DNA of 64,000 nucleotides from Heliopora coerulea (lineage: Eukaryota; Cnidaria; Anthozoa; Scleralcyonacea; Helioporidae): contig JASJOG010000317.1 in assembly GCA_030142905.1 (NCBI GenBank), positions 186,001-250,000 of the forward strand. Reading direction: 5' to 3'. The notes under the pieces are model-generated. The model made no database searches and was not told the DNA's origin. It saw only the letters and a list, made by a program, of their open reading frames with translations. The position numbers and the translations under genes were made by a program. Within the stretch, counting starts at the first letter, position 1. Every line of letters begins with the position of its first letter. Positions 33,038-45,572 of this stretch are shown here, piece by piece.

Positions 33038-34654
33038 CAAGCTTGGCGAACGTCGACATACCGTTCTTAATATCACCAAATGCGCTTTATGTATAACGTT
33101 CATCTCAATGAACTTATGTGCAAGTGTAAGTTTTATATTACATTACGGCAATTGCCAGCCAACAGCCATCATGACATACTTCATGTTTCTTTCAGTTAAA
33201 ACAATGGAAATATATGCAGAGAAGCGCATGACACGCCCTAAGACCGCGAGGGATGAACAGTTAAGGTACGAAGGAAAGACAAGTTCAAAAGCGATTCGTC
33301 ATGTTGCCGATGACGCGCAGTAACACGTATAATTAAGAGAATCTGTTCATTGACTCATAATAGCACATTCCAGCATTGGTAAACACATCTCGCTTAGTCC
33401 AACTGAAGTTCATTTTAACGAAGTGGAATAAAATCAAACTGAAACAAGTCCATGCAAGAATCAAACAAAAAAACGACAAATTCTCCCACATATTGGCGCT
33501 AATTTTGTTTCACAATACATTCTGAGGACTAAGTCGGAGATTAAAGGCAGAATCTCAGCTCCGCAAAAGGTAAATACGTGACAGCATTTCAGCCTTAGTT
33601 GAAATTTTTGTAATATAATTTTTAAGGGATTTTTTTCGCGAGCTCTTGCTGAGGTTTCACTTCGAGTAACCAGGCTGAGATTTCAGCCCAGACTGAATTT
33701 CTCCTTGCATTCTGTGTATTCCATTTCTCCTACCAGATTTAACTTTTAATTCTAGCCACCTTTGAATTGAATCAACTTTTAAATTCAGCTCTTATTTCAC
33801 TGTCGAAACCTTTTCATAACATCCCGAAAACCTCGTAGTCTAAGCATATTTCACAGTTAAATAGCTTATAAACAATCGGAACAGTCAATTTCTGTCGAAA
33901 TTAATATGCTGAATCCACTCCTTTAAACAAACGGTAACAGGTGGCTCGTCCATTTTAATAGCTCAGCAAGTTTTTAGCGGAGAAGAACCGTTACTTTGGT
34001 GCGGGGGCGACCGAGCGCAATTTAAAAACAATTAAGTGCCTTGTCCTTTGTACCTTTGTGTAGTTAAAACGTAAAAATACACACCTTCACTCTTCGGCAG
34101 CCTAAAATACTTCTCCTTCGTTACTGGAGGTGACTGGGCGATACTCCACGATCTTATCCAATTTTTGCCGTTTTTCTTGTTCTTAAGTCTGAAACGCAGC
34201 GGAGTCCGACTGTAAAAGACGCGGTTTCTACTAGTAGGGTAGAATAAGGTGAATGGAAACAAATTAGTTGTCATTGAATATATAGCAGTGATTGTGTACT
34301 CGACATAATCCACTTATCAACATACCAAACCGTCAATGGAAAGTTGATCCGAGCGAATGATTAGAGCTGCCATTTTGATGTTTCACATAAGCGAATGAAT
34401 GTGACGTTTGTTTGTAATTAGAGTGCTTTTTTTAAACATGCAACCCCAAGGATAATCCCTGATAGAGAAGACGTGTATTGATAACACAACGAGCCGTATT
34501 TCTCTTACTGAGTCGGAGAAATGGTTTTCTAATCTTGCTTTAGTTTGAAAGGGCTAAAAACCGAAGACATAGGCAATCGTATTTTAAGATAGTTGAGGAT
34601 GAGAAAAGATTCTTTGAATTTATATGGTATTTGTGCACAGTACTTCCTTCTCTC

Positions 34655-34800
34655 TGTCTCTCTGTGGCTCTCTCTTTCACTCGCTCAGTCACTCACTCAC
34701 TCAATCACTCTCTCTCTTCTTCTTCTTCTTCTTCTTCTCTCTTTCTCTCATTCTCTGTCTCTCTCTGTCTCTGTCTCTTCTTCTCTTTGTTTCTCTTAAC
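34655..34800. repeat. (CT)n/(CTT)n tract
   Basis: TCTC, TCACTCAC and CTTCTT repeats. Ser/Leu-only open frames across it are compositional. Confidence 0.93.
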
Positions 34801-34819
34801 CTTTCAAGCTCTGTGGAAG

Positions 34820-36414
34820 AAAAAATCTCATGACCTCTGGAATGCTAATCCCTCGAATGGACTAAATGCATTTCGTTTTTGAACACTAGTCAAATATTAT
34901 AGAGGTGATCTAAAACGAGCCCTGTACAAAAAAATTTCAAAACGAACTTTCACTTTGTCATGTTAAAAAGATAACAGCATCATGTGGGCTCTCAGGTGCC
35001 TCAGTTATGCAATTCAACGACAAAGCTACGTTCCCGTCTTCCAAAGACGACCAAAATTCCAGTTTCATGTTGATGAGAACACCCGAGTTCCGCTTAAACT
35101 CCGAAAGCCTGACATGTTTAAACCAACTGGACACCCTGTTCTTTCGTCCCAAGTTTCTGCTTAACAAGGGCTAAATATCGCCGGGTGACTAAACCTGCTT
35201 GGAAAAAACACCACGAGGAACGTGTAAAACAATAACCATTTTGATTTCGCAACCATAAGAATAGCGCCTGCCAGTCTACAGTTCACCAAATGACCACTTT
35301 TTATTATGTGATACTTGCAGAAACTTCAAGATAAACCCAGCTTGTTTTCCTGTTTACCGCTAGTAAATTGGAATATAAATAAGAATTTTTGACACGATAA
35401 GGACGCAGAGGGAAGAGTTCTACTGCCCAGATAACAAACAGATGCTCCTCCTAATCACCCAAGTAATTGACCGAGAATCACTTATCGTAGTTCGTGCATT
35501 TTCATCAAAAAAACCCCTCATGTCCTCTAGAATGCTAATCCCTTAAATAAACCAAATGCATTTCGTTTTTCAACACTAGTCAAATATTAAAAGGTGATCT
35601 AAAACGAGCCCTGTACTAGAAAATTTCAAAACGAACTTTCACTTTTAAAACTTGTGTGAGACCATGTCGCCCCTGGTCGTATTGAAAACAGAGATCTTAA
35701 ATTTAAATGGAAATCGTAGACAGTGGAAGACAATTTATCGGACAAAAATTGCAATCCTTTAGTGCTTGTCATGTTAAAAAGATAACAGCCTCATGTGGGC
35801 TCTCAGATGCCTCAGTTATGCAATTCAACGACAAAGCTACGTTCCCGTCTTCCAAAGACGACCAAAATTCCAGTTTCATGTTGATGAGGACACCCAAGTT
35901 CTGCTTAAACTCCGAAAGCCTGACATGTTTAAACTAACTTTAGAATAGAATGCATAATTTTGTGAAAAGTCAAAAGCTCTGTCAGTCTTTGTGTAAGGGG
36001 ACTGCTGTAATTGGTTATGCTGTAGTGGTTCCCCAGCCTGTAGGCGAAGCATAATAGAATAGAATAAACTGGGCACCCTGTTCTTTCATCCCAAGTTTCT
36101 GCTTAGCAAGGGCTAAATATTGCCGGGTGACTAAACCTGCCTGGAAAATATACCAAAAGAAACTTGTAAAACAATAACCATTTTGATTTCACGACCGTAA
36201 AAATAGCGCCTGCCTGTCTACAGTTCACCAAATGACCGCTTTCTATTATGTAATACTTGTTTACCGCTAGTAAATTGGAATATAAATAAGAATTTTTGAC
36301 ATGATAAGGACGCAGAGGGGAGAGTTCTGCTGCGCTGATAAGAAACAGATGCTCCTTCTCATCGCGCAAGTAATTGACCCGAGAATCACTTATCGTAGTT
36401 TGTGCATTTTCATC
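34820..36414. repeat. tandem segmental duplication (about 690 bp and 910 bp copies)
   Basis: Copy A (about 34820-35506) and copy B (about 35507-36414) align along their full length at high identity, from TCTAGAATGCTAATCCC to GTGCATTTTCATC. B has two extra blocks: 35646-35767, and 35936-36070, which is flanked by AAACT on both sides and ends in (AATAG)n and so looks like a short retroposed element. A has a 32-base segment near 35325 (CAGAAACTTCAAGATAAACC) absent from B. No gene is contained; small open frames are shared by both copies. Confidence 0.85.
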
Positions 36415-36744
36415 CTAGAAACCAGTTCAGCTGCATGCGAACACAATAGCAAATGCGTTCGACACTTCCAAAAAGTAACCTGCTCTGATTAATCAACTCA
36501 AAGATAGAGTATTTTCTGAATTGGAAAATTATTAAGGGATAGAGTTGCTCACATCTGTTGAATGACCTGTTCCTGGACCTTTCCTTTTGATCCCCTCCGA
36601 ATGTGACTTTAAAACATGATTCAGGTGACAAGCGTCTATCACCAAATGTGCATCTGCCGCCCATGTTTGGTGTATATGTTTTCAATTTTAAATTCAGAAG
36701 TTGTGTAATGGTTACCAAGAAGACTTGCTTATGTCACCGTCTAC

Positions 36745-36830
36745 CTCTCTTTTTTTTACCCCCACTCTCTGTCTCTCTCCCTGTCCCCCCCTTGCTCTGT
36801 CTCTCTGTTTGTCTCTCTCTCATATACAGT
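36745..36830. repeat. CT-rich microsatellite
   Basis: Short run of TCTCTGTCTCTC repeats with C-runs. Confidence 0.85.
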
Positions 36831-38118
36831 GGTGGAAAATTGTGAAATAGTTTACCTGGATATACAAAGTTATCTAAACGTTTAAAGTCCTTCAAGAGAG
36901 CTGTATCCACGTCCAGTTTCCCACTGTATTTGAGTTCTAACAAAATTAGTTAAAATTTGCAATTCTAACAAAATTAATGCTTGGTTATAATTGTCGGAAT
37001 CTGTTAGGTTTAACGGAATAAATTTTGTTAGAGCCAATAAGCTTAAAGCGGAAGTGTATATGTAGGTAATGTGATTAGTAATATAATTAGGCAATGTGAG
37101 TTGTGCAGGTGCTCTGTGGGTTGTGATACTGTGACGATTGTCTTTCCTTGTGATCGAGAATAAATAATATAAACTATTGATTATTGTGAAAGTGTGGGTT
37201 TCTTCTTGCGTTCCCCACAATAATTAAGTTACGAAATTTTTAGTTTGTGCCAAAGACCATCGAATGGAAGTAGTAATGGGATATACAGCTTCATACAGCC
37301 TAAATTATACCCTGACTTACAACTAAGTCAAGTATATGTATTTTATCTCAGTATTAACGGTCTCACAGAACCAAACTTCGCTATATGGAAATGGTAGAAA
37401 CGGCCACTTTTTGGGATGGGATGTACAATTCAATGATTTGTGCCATTTATTCCTTGCTTCTCCTCCAAAATGCCGCTGTTCATCAGTTTTAGCAATAAAG
37501 GCTGTGCAGTTCTAAATGTTTCTTTCAAAAAGCCCTGTCGTAGTCTGCTGAAGGTCTTATACTATACTGAATCTCTTCAATTATTTATTTGTGAAAACAT
37601 TGTCGGCTTCCATGAATAGCGATTTGTACTGAACTGATGATTAATTCGGAGATTACATAAACGTATCTATTTATCTATCTACTCCTCTCTCTTTCTAAAT
37701 ACCTTCTGTAATTAGTGGATTAAGAGCAGTCAAAACACCTGTGCCACTAAAAAACACTAATTGCAACGATAAATCGTTCATATAACCTCTTTTTTGACAA
37801 TTGTAATCAAAGTTGGGAGAATGCAATGATTCAAGTATTATTACCAACATGATTTTTGAAACAAGACCACAAGATATTCTGAAAGGTGTAAACATGAAAT
37901 GACAGTGATTTTAATGTTTTGAATCTCTTCAAAGTATATCTGATCGAAACACGGACGAATGTATTACACCTAAATAAGTCCACAAAGCCCAGTGTATATA
38001 ATCAGAAGATGGGGAACAATGAAATTTTTAACAATAATATTTCCGAGCGCTAAAGCAAGAGATCGAAAAAACAGATTCTTAATTTCAGACTTTGCGCGAT
38101 GGTTGTCAACTCAATTCC

Positions 38119-38345
38119 TCAAACTGTTTCTGAGCCCAAACTCCTGTAACTTTCTGATGACCAGTAAGACACTCTAACCATTGAATTACCAAGACTGAGA
38201 TGGTGAGCGAAGGTTACATGCATATGTGTACAACTTGTAACCTTCTGATGGCTAGTTAGACACTCTAACATTGAGCTACCGAGATGGAAATTGAGAGCGA
38301 ATAGCACACCAAAGCCCACATATCCGTAACATTCGCTCGCCACTT
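38119..38345 (-). repeat. tandem tRNA-like SINE units (third family)
   Basis: Two units; on the minus strand they show TAGCTCAATG or TAATTCAATGG followed by GTTAGAGTGTC, and one edge carries the TTTCTGAGCCC segment shared with the palindromic members. The tRNA fold is not preserved. Confidence 0.7.
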
Positions 38346-39668
38346 GAGTTTTGGAAGCTCAAAGGTTAGACTGTCGCACCAATCATCCATCTGGGGCTAG
38401 GAAACCGTTTCTGAGGCTTTGAACTTCACGAACGTTAACGTATCGTCTGCCATAACTCCAAATTCCTATTCACATAATATCAATGAAAATCATTCATAAC
38501 AAATGCTTTTTTGTTTGCCGAAGTATTCCGGGATTTTTCAAGCTAGTCCCTTCCGGTATGTTTGTTGTGTATTATCGGAAATTCCTCTGTAGGGTTCGGA
38601 AATTGTTACACAATCTTTAATTCGGGGGAACATTAATCTAAATAACCGACAGCTCACTCAACAGCATGGCCAGAAAATAAAAATAATGACAGAGCGTCGC
38701 TCCCTGGGATAAAAATAATAACGCCAAACTAAGTTTAGGCGTGCGGCAAATTGCGAAATTAAGGCTTTCGAGATCCATATAAAAACATCCCCGCCTCTAA
38801 ATTTAGCCCCGTCCATGTATAAATTTACATACATATGGTTCCTGTAAAGGCCCATTCTCGCGATACAATCTTCACATGCGATTCCCCATCTGGTCATGCA
38901 ATAACATCCTGTAAGAGAGAACATTTCCGGCTTTTAATTCGTACAAGAATTATGCAACACGTTCCGAAGACCTTGTTATATTGAATAATTTGAATCGTAA
39001 ACATCAAGAAGAGCAATTATATCGGGTAGTTGTACCATGAATAGATCAGTGTTTAGATACCATAGGTAGTCTGAAAGAAGGAAAAGATACTTGACGTGTA
39101 CTTCACAGCAAAATTGGATAAAGATCAACAGACACCGCAAAGTCATAGACTTAGTAAGAGGGCAAGATATCCGCCCGTTGGTTAGTAATAGGCTGTATCA
39201 TTCTATATTCTTGTAACGGTTAACAAGCCGCTATACGCCAAATATAGTATATTGTCATATCAGCGTCCAAGTGTCTAAGCACTCATTATAAGCTTATGTT
39301 CGGGTAACTAATTAATCCTTTACAGAAATTTGCTATGCCACAAGACTGCTATGCCACTTGTGACCGAGGTACTTAGTATGTTAAACGACGTAGCTCACAT
39401 ATTAAATGAAAAATCTCACCCAGCATTTACACATGCGTTTCAGAAATTTTAATGGCTAAGTGTGACTAATTTTTTTCGTAGGAAATGAAAAACATTCACC
39501 TGTCATTTGCTAAGTGAATGAAAAGTTTTTATATATAACTTTTATAATAATTTTATTTATAAATGAAACAGCTTCCACACCATTTAACATAACAATTAAG
39601 TATTTAGTATGTTAAATAATTATTTTCACCAAAAAAATGAAAAATACCTGACCATTACGAAAATTTTA

Positions 39669-39756
39669 CATTTCATTTCAGATATGAAAATAGTATTTCA
39701 TGTGTGAAAGTGTTTCAAAATTCATATGTGAATTTTTCATTATTATCATTATCATC

Positions 39757-39795
<39 letters not shown>

Positions 39796-40500
39796 GTAAA
39801 TATGGGCCGTGCTTCGATGCTGTACAAAAAATATACAAATATGAATGAGTGTTTAAAAGTATAATATGTTCTGGATGAAGTTAAAAAGGTTACCTTAAAT
39901 TAAACGAGGGCAAATATAAGGTTCCTTTGCAATGATTTTAATGATACATCCTTTACATCTTTAATGATGCACATTCGAGATTAAATGATACACAAAGTGT
40001 ATAACAGTATACACTTAAAATAAGGCATGATTTCGAGAGTGAACTTTTGGACTATCAGTATGTCGTTACACGTGATAATCAGTTGTTTCGTCCGCAAGAA
40101 ACATGTTTCATTTGGATAGGTTTCACGTATAAAATTTTGATTGATGTCATTTCGTCCGTGAGTAAGGTAAAAAAAATCAAGATAAGCCGTTTGGGCTGTT
40201 TTCATAATTCGCAAAGATCCAGAAAGCTTTGGCTTTTCCTTACAAAAACTTCCCATGTCATTTCAAAATCTAAATAGTATTTCATATGTGAAAATGTTTC
40301 AATTCCACATGTCAAATGAAAATTTCATGTGAGTGGTTGAAATTTCAAATGTGAGTCTTCCATATCATATGCGAAACATGTGTCTCTAATAGCAACATTT
40401 CACATGCGAAACTTTGCATCGAGTCATTTCACATATGAATGAAATACTTCATACGTAAAAATGTCCAAGTACTGTATGTTTTTCAGATGTGAAATCACAT
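39669..40500. repeat. CATATGTG-rich zone with a 70-bp direct repeat
   Basis: A segment of about 70 bp at 39669-39740 is repeated at 40254-40325 in direct orientation, both containing AAATAGTATTTCATRTGTGA. Between them are a TTA microsatellite (39740-39796) and unrelated sequence. The stretch up to 40500 is dense in short palindromes of the type TTTCACATGTGAAA and TTTCATATGTGAAA. Confidence 0.75.
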
Positions 40501-40623
40501 GTGCAATTTTCCTAAGGGTTAATTCAACTGGACTTCCTCATTTGATGGGACAGCAGGTCTTATCATAATACACCCGATCTATGTAACTGCAGAGTAACAT
40601 CTGCATGTTTAAATCTGTCTCAG

Positions 40624-40648
40624 CATCTGTGTTTTAACACATCTTCAG
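40624..40648 (-). other. hammerhead-like remnant
   Basis: The minus strand reads CTGAAGA, a 6-bp stem TGTGTT/AACACA, then GATG where GAAA would be expected. Too degenerate to be functional, but the same layout as the motifs at 8313 and 18994. Confidence 0.3.
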
Positions 40649-43600
40649 AGGCATAACTTGACCATTTGGGCTAAGGTTATGATTTCAACCCATATCAATG
40701 TTTACTATCAACGTACCAACAAACAAGTTATTTCCGCGGGCTAGCTCCCATTTTACCGTCAGTTTTACCGAAACGTCCATACGCAACATCCTCTATTATT
40801 ACCGTAAATCCTCTATGATGTCCCCCTCTCTGATATACCCCCTTTTTGGGACAAGAAATTTATTAAGCCCCCCTTTCTGTTAAACTTCCCTCTTCCTCCT
40901 CGCCTTTCCACTCACAACCAAAAGAGTAAACAACAGACCGTATTATTGGTGCATTTTTAGTAATGATTTTTACTGTACCAATCCGGGCGCAAACTCACAT
41001 ACAGTACTCCCGTTCTAGTTCCTTATGTAGAATGGATGTCATTTCCCGGTTGTTTGTGAACGCGGTATAGCGGCCTGGAACCACAAGTCCGTTTAGAAAC
41101 CTAGCTCGCGTTGGTGAGAATTCTAAGCTACAACCTTCACCAGACAACACGTTTGCGCAATAGGAAGACGGTTCTATAGGCTAATACCGGACCATTAACC
41201 TACTGGCAATCGGCAAAATTAAATAAGCCCTGAGTTTAGTAACTCCCCCTCAAACGTGCTTGAAATGAATAAGCTCCCAGGGGGGGCTGAATAGGGGATT
41301 TCCGGTATATGGCTGAGCTTTTATTATGGTTTGTAGGTACCTAAAATTATGGCTGCTGATTGGTCCCTCAGCGGTCAGAATCAATTAATAATGCGCATCA
41401 TTTGATCAGTCCATACTAGTTACTAGACCACAACCGAGAAAGTATTTAACCTCGTGTTTTTTCACACAAACTTCGCTGTTTGATTGCTAGATCTCTCCCA
41501 AAAAAGGCTTTTCGATGCATGCTTCGCTCTGGATAAGACTAATTATGTTCTTCTCGTTCTCCAAATCGACCTAAAATCTCTGGAACCAGCCGCAGGCTCT
41601 TTAACGAGTTCATTACTGAATTGATGATTGAAAATATACAGTAACTAATACAATTTTATAAAACGATAAAATCTCTAAACCGATGGCCCCATAGTGCGTG
41701 AAGATTACCCGTCTCCAACAGTTTTCAAACGTCGGCAGTACATTGCGAAATATTGGTAATGTCTAGTTCCAGTCGAACGTACTTAATCAAAAATTGCTTG
41801 CGAGTCTGAATGGACCAAATGTTATGTCCGTGTGACCATAGAAATTGTTGATAGAATGGGAGAACTGATCATTGTGTAACGAACGCCTCTGATCATCAGT
41901 TTAGAAAGCGTTCACCAAACGTAGTGGTGGAATTATTCTCACCGGACATATCCATTTGCGCTCCTCTGTTAGCTATAGGAGGATGCAGCTGTTGATCAAC
42001 TTTACAAAAATTTCAAGCCTCAGTGTTTCAGAGAGATATGGATCAGATTGGAAATAAAAAAAAGTCTGGAATAGCGCCAGAGAACCCTCAAAATTTTAAG
42101 ATTCCCCAGAGAAATTTCTGCCTGCGTGCCTGTATTGAAACTGCCCTTTTCGTCATCAAAAATGTTTGTCACCCTAATCACTGGGTAATGGACTGAGTGT
42201 GGGCTTGATATCTTTTCTGTCACTTAGTCGAGAGTTCAGTACTGTAGTGAAATATGAACCGATTTTTTAGGTTCATGCAAACCTTTATAATGTTTATTTT
42301 TTAGCTTTTAAAGTCCCAAAGCGCATCCAAAAAGTGAGTCTACGTTAAAATCTGTCTACCTTGTAGTCTATCTGTTGATTCGTCGGTCCGTCGGTCCGTC
42401 TTTTCCTCTATCAACCCGCTTTCCCATTTATCTGTCCGTCTGTCAGTCTTCCCCTTTGTTCGTTCGTCCACATGCCGCTCAACCACCACCCTGCTTGTCC
42501 TTGTGAGTGTGCGTGCATGTATGTAATTAGTGTATGTCTATGGATGTGTATTCATATGTTTCTAAGTACGTATATATTTGTACGCAAGCGTGGATGTTTG
42601 GACTCTGGACTGTTTTGAACAAGTTGACGCGGTGCACTTCTATTTCTGAAAAGATTTGGGTATCGCCAGCTCGCCCTTTGGGAGTCGATGGAAGGATAAC
42701 CCTGGTACCCAGGAGAACTTTTCTCCAAACATGCAGATCTTCGGTAAGTCAACCCTTACGGCAAAGTCATTTTGTGTTAAACGCTTTTTCCATCTATGTA
42801 GACCTTTGTAGATCTAACTAATAGGATTACTGGGTATAAAGGAATAAGAGGTGCGACGTTACTCAGTTTTAACCAATATGTGTTTTACCACGTCTACGCG
42901 AATGTTCTAGAAAAGTCAGTGCCCTAGAACTGCACAATATTAACTATAAAGCATAATATCCATAAGCGAAAGATGTGATTGGTTTTATGATTTCAACGTA
43001 CAAGTACAAGGACGATATTTGAGACACACCTCCTGAATTTATAGCTGCCGGACTTTTGTCCCGTAGAATTAAGACTTCATCAAGCCGTAAAGTGCTGGTT
43101 AACCAGACAAACTTTCTCGAGTTATAAATTCACGTAATGTATATGCCTGCCGTGGTTGTTTTTTCACCATGCCAAAAAATCAAGGACTGAGAGCTGTATA
43201 GTTATCATTTTTTTTTTCGGCGTTTCCACTTCTATTTTGTCGTCATTGAACCCACGCATCGAGTCACTGGCGCTGAAGTAATTTCCGCTTAACGCGCATT
43301 TAAATCGTCGGTAATTCGTAGGAAAATAAACATTCATGGAGAATGAGATGGGTCATTAAGAACTGACTACGGCAAGTCATTATGCTACTCACCGAAACCT
43401 TACTTGATGTACGCTTAGTGAAGATTACTTCCTGGGAACATCTGCGTTTGAGGAAATCATTCGTCCCGCAGGAAACCTGGCGTGAAGATTGAGTTCCTGA
43501 TGGTTGTGGCGGCGAAGACGTTACAATCCAGCTAGCAAGGGAGCTCTTGTTCACACAACGCGAATAGAATGTTAATGAAAGATAGTCACTTATGTAACAA

Positions 43601-43766
43601 TGGTTTGAATCAGATAATTCGTTTCATCAAGTATCAGTTTCGATAATTGATCAACAGGTACCAGATACTACGTACCGCCTGATTTCGGGTTTCCAATGAA
43701 GTAACCTGTGAGGTCTGTTCCTGAAGTCTTTTTAGCTGTTATTAGGAACTAATCCGTTTGCTTCAG

Positions 43767-43934
43767 ACTTTATCTTTAATATCTTTCGATTTGTTCCAAG
43801 ATTCCAAACCTGACCCTGACATTCTTTGTTTTTCAATCAATAATGGAAAGTATCCAAACAAGGACTTTTCGAATTTTAGGAACCCATTTGCTCAACCACC
43901 AATTGGATTAATTGAACCAGGCTTTTTCGGAAAG
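43767..43934 (+). CDS. candidate orphan exon, unknown function
   Basis: An open segment of 56 codons bounded by a good acceptor (GTTTGCTTCAG) and a donor (AAAG/GTAATG), phase 0 at both ends. The translation (including KPDPDILCFSINNGKYPNKD and NPFAQPPIGLIEPGFFGK) has a balanced, protein-like composition rich in Pro, Phe and Asn. I do not recognise the family and found no convincing partner exons within reach; a donor-like GTAAGT follows an open stretch at about 42742, but the two were not linked. It could be one exon of a large-intron gene, a pseudogene piece or chance. Confidence 0.3.
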
Positions 43935-44762
43935 GTAATGCTATCCATCATGTACGGAGCAGTTTTTAATCGTAAAGCTTACTTCCAGAAAGGATAGGAA
44001 ATAACTTAGATCGTCTTGCCAACCACTAAAATTATTTCAAGGGACTTAGGAATGCGGAATAGCTACTTCATTCTTTCAGAATAATAATAATAATTCGCAT
44101 TTTTTTCATAATGTTTTGTTTAGTAATGAAAGGATCTGTAACACTAACTCGTAAATGCCATTTTTCATTTATGTCAGCACCTCAAACAAGTTGAAATTGA
44201 TGAGTCACAGCTACGTCAGCGTTAACAAATTCTTACCATAGAGATCATACATAAAACTATAGGGGGCATTGGCTCCAAAAATGTGGTAATAAATTGAAAA
44301 TGTCCATTACAGTCAGTCGGAATGCGAACCTTTTAGTTCGAGTCCTATGCTCCCCCAGAACTCCCATGGTCTGTTCCCCACCCCGCCCAGCTCATAGCCA
44401 CCCGGTTGGTAACCCGTGGGTTCATTGAAACGAAGGGCCAATACCCACTTGTAGCTTTATTTATGATTTCTTTGATTATTATTACGTAACTACGCGCAAG
44501 CTATAACGTCATGGATTAACTAGTATGAGGCAAAAGCATAATTTTGATTTACTGTCCACAAACCTTGCGTTGTAAATTTTTAGGCGCCCATGTGCGGCAC
44601 GGTTCTTGACAAAATTAACAAAAACAATGAGCGACCTAGATGTATATATTTTTTATTTGGAGCGAAGTTAGCGTAAAGCAAACACATTACACTTAACAAC
44701 ATGTCATATGAGGTAGTGAATTTATGCTTCAAACGGCAATTCTTTGCCTTTGGGAATCTACC

Positions 44763-45130
44763 AATTATCGTTATCATTATCTTATTATTATTATCATTAT
44801 CTTATTATTATTATCATTATCATGATTATTATCATTATTATGATAATTATCATTACCCGGTTAATTATCATAATTATTATCATGATAATTACAATTATCA
44901 TTATCACGATATTTATCATTATCACGATATTTATCATTATCACGATATTTATCATTGTCATTATGTTCATGGTCATTGCCAATATCATCATCATTGAGGT
45001 TATTATGATCATTATTATTGTCATAAACGTTATCATTATCATGATCATAATTATTATCAATATCAATAACATTACCATTATTATTTTCATAACGTTATCG
45101 TTATCATTATCACTTATCATCATTATTATT
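44763..45130. repeat. (ATT/ATC)n microsatellite
   Basis: About 370 bases of TTATCA, TTATTA and CATTATCA repeats. The Ile/Met/Tyr/His-only open frames across it are artefacts. It ends about 440 bases before the ARHGAP1 start codon. Confidence 0.95.
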
Positions 45131-45572
45131 ACTACGATTATGAAACTATATATGATTATAAATAAATTCTAAACTTTGTTTCCACTTAATGCTTTGTCGC
45201 AAGAATACTTTCAGTTAAAATTTTTAATTTAATTTTTTTCATTGATCAACTGTCATTTTGTGGGTGCTTTTGCCAGGTGCTCGCGGGTTTAACAGCTTGC
45301 CTGATCGAAGCGGCCTTTATTACCGGGAAGGATGGTAGGCGAAAAAGTATTTTCCGCATTTTTAATCGCATCCAATATTGACTTTGCGGAAATAGCCCCT
45401 TATGTATTTTAAACAATGATCGAAGAGTCGAAGACCACTCATCTTCACATCTGTATTTAATAAGAATGTTTGTCTGATGAACTGTGAACGTGGTTATACC
45501 AAGCACAACTGACCACAGCTGGAGGAGACATTTTGGAAAAGCGAGGAAAAATTGTCGCTAAAAACGGTCAAC

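Larger units (their letters stand above)
30832..45572. other. 14.7-kb gene-poor region
   Basis: No complete gene could be supported. It contains a GGAT array (30960-31080), a hAT-like MITE (32431-32799), a SINE palindrome (32915-33037), a CT-rich tract (34655-34800), a tandem segmental duplication (34820-36414), a second CT tract (36745-36830), SINE units (38119-38345), a CATATGTG-rich zone (39669-40500), one candidate orphan exon (43767-43934) and an ATT/ATC microsatellite (44763-45130). Confidence 0.6.

Noticed and set aside
34085..34188. Minus-strand exon-like segment (acceptor TTTCAG, donor GAAG/GTGTGT)
   Set aside because: No partner exons and no recognisable homology; splice sites alone are too weak as evidence.
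42534..42821. 95-codon plus-strand frame ahead of a GTAAGT
   Set aside because: No acceptor or domain, and the composition is not clearly coding.
43300..43554. 84-codon minus-strand frame ending at a GTGAGT-like donor
   Set aside because: No plausible acceptor upstream on that strand and no homology recognised.
44701..45172. Ile-rich and Tyr/His-rich frames
   Set aside because: Translation of an ATT/ATC microsatellite.
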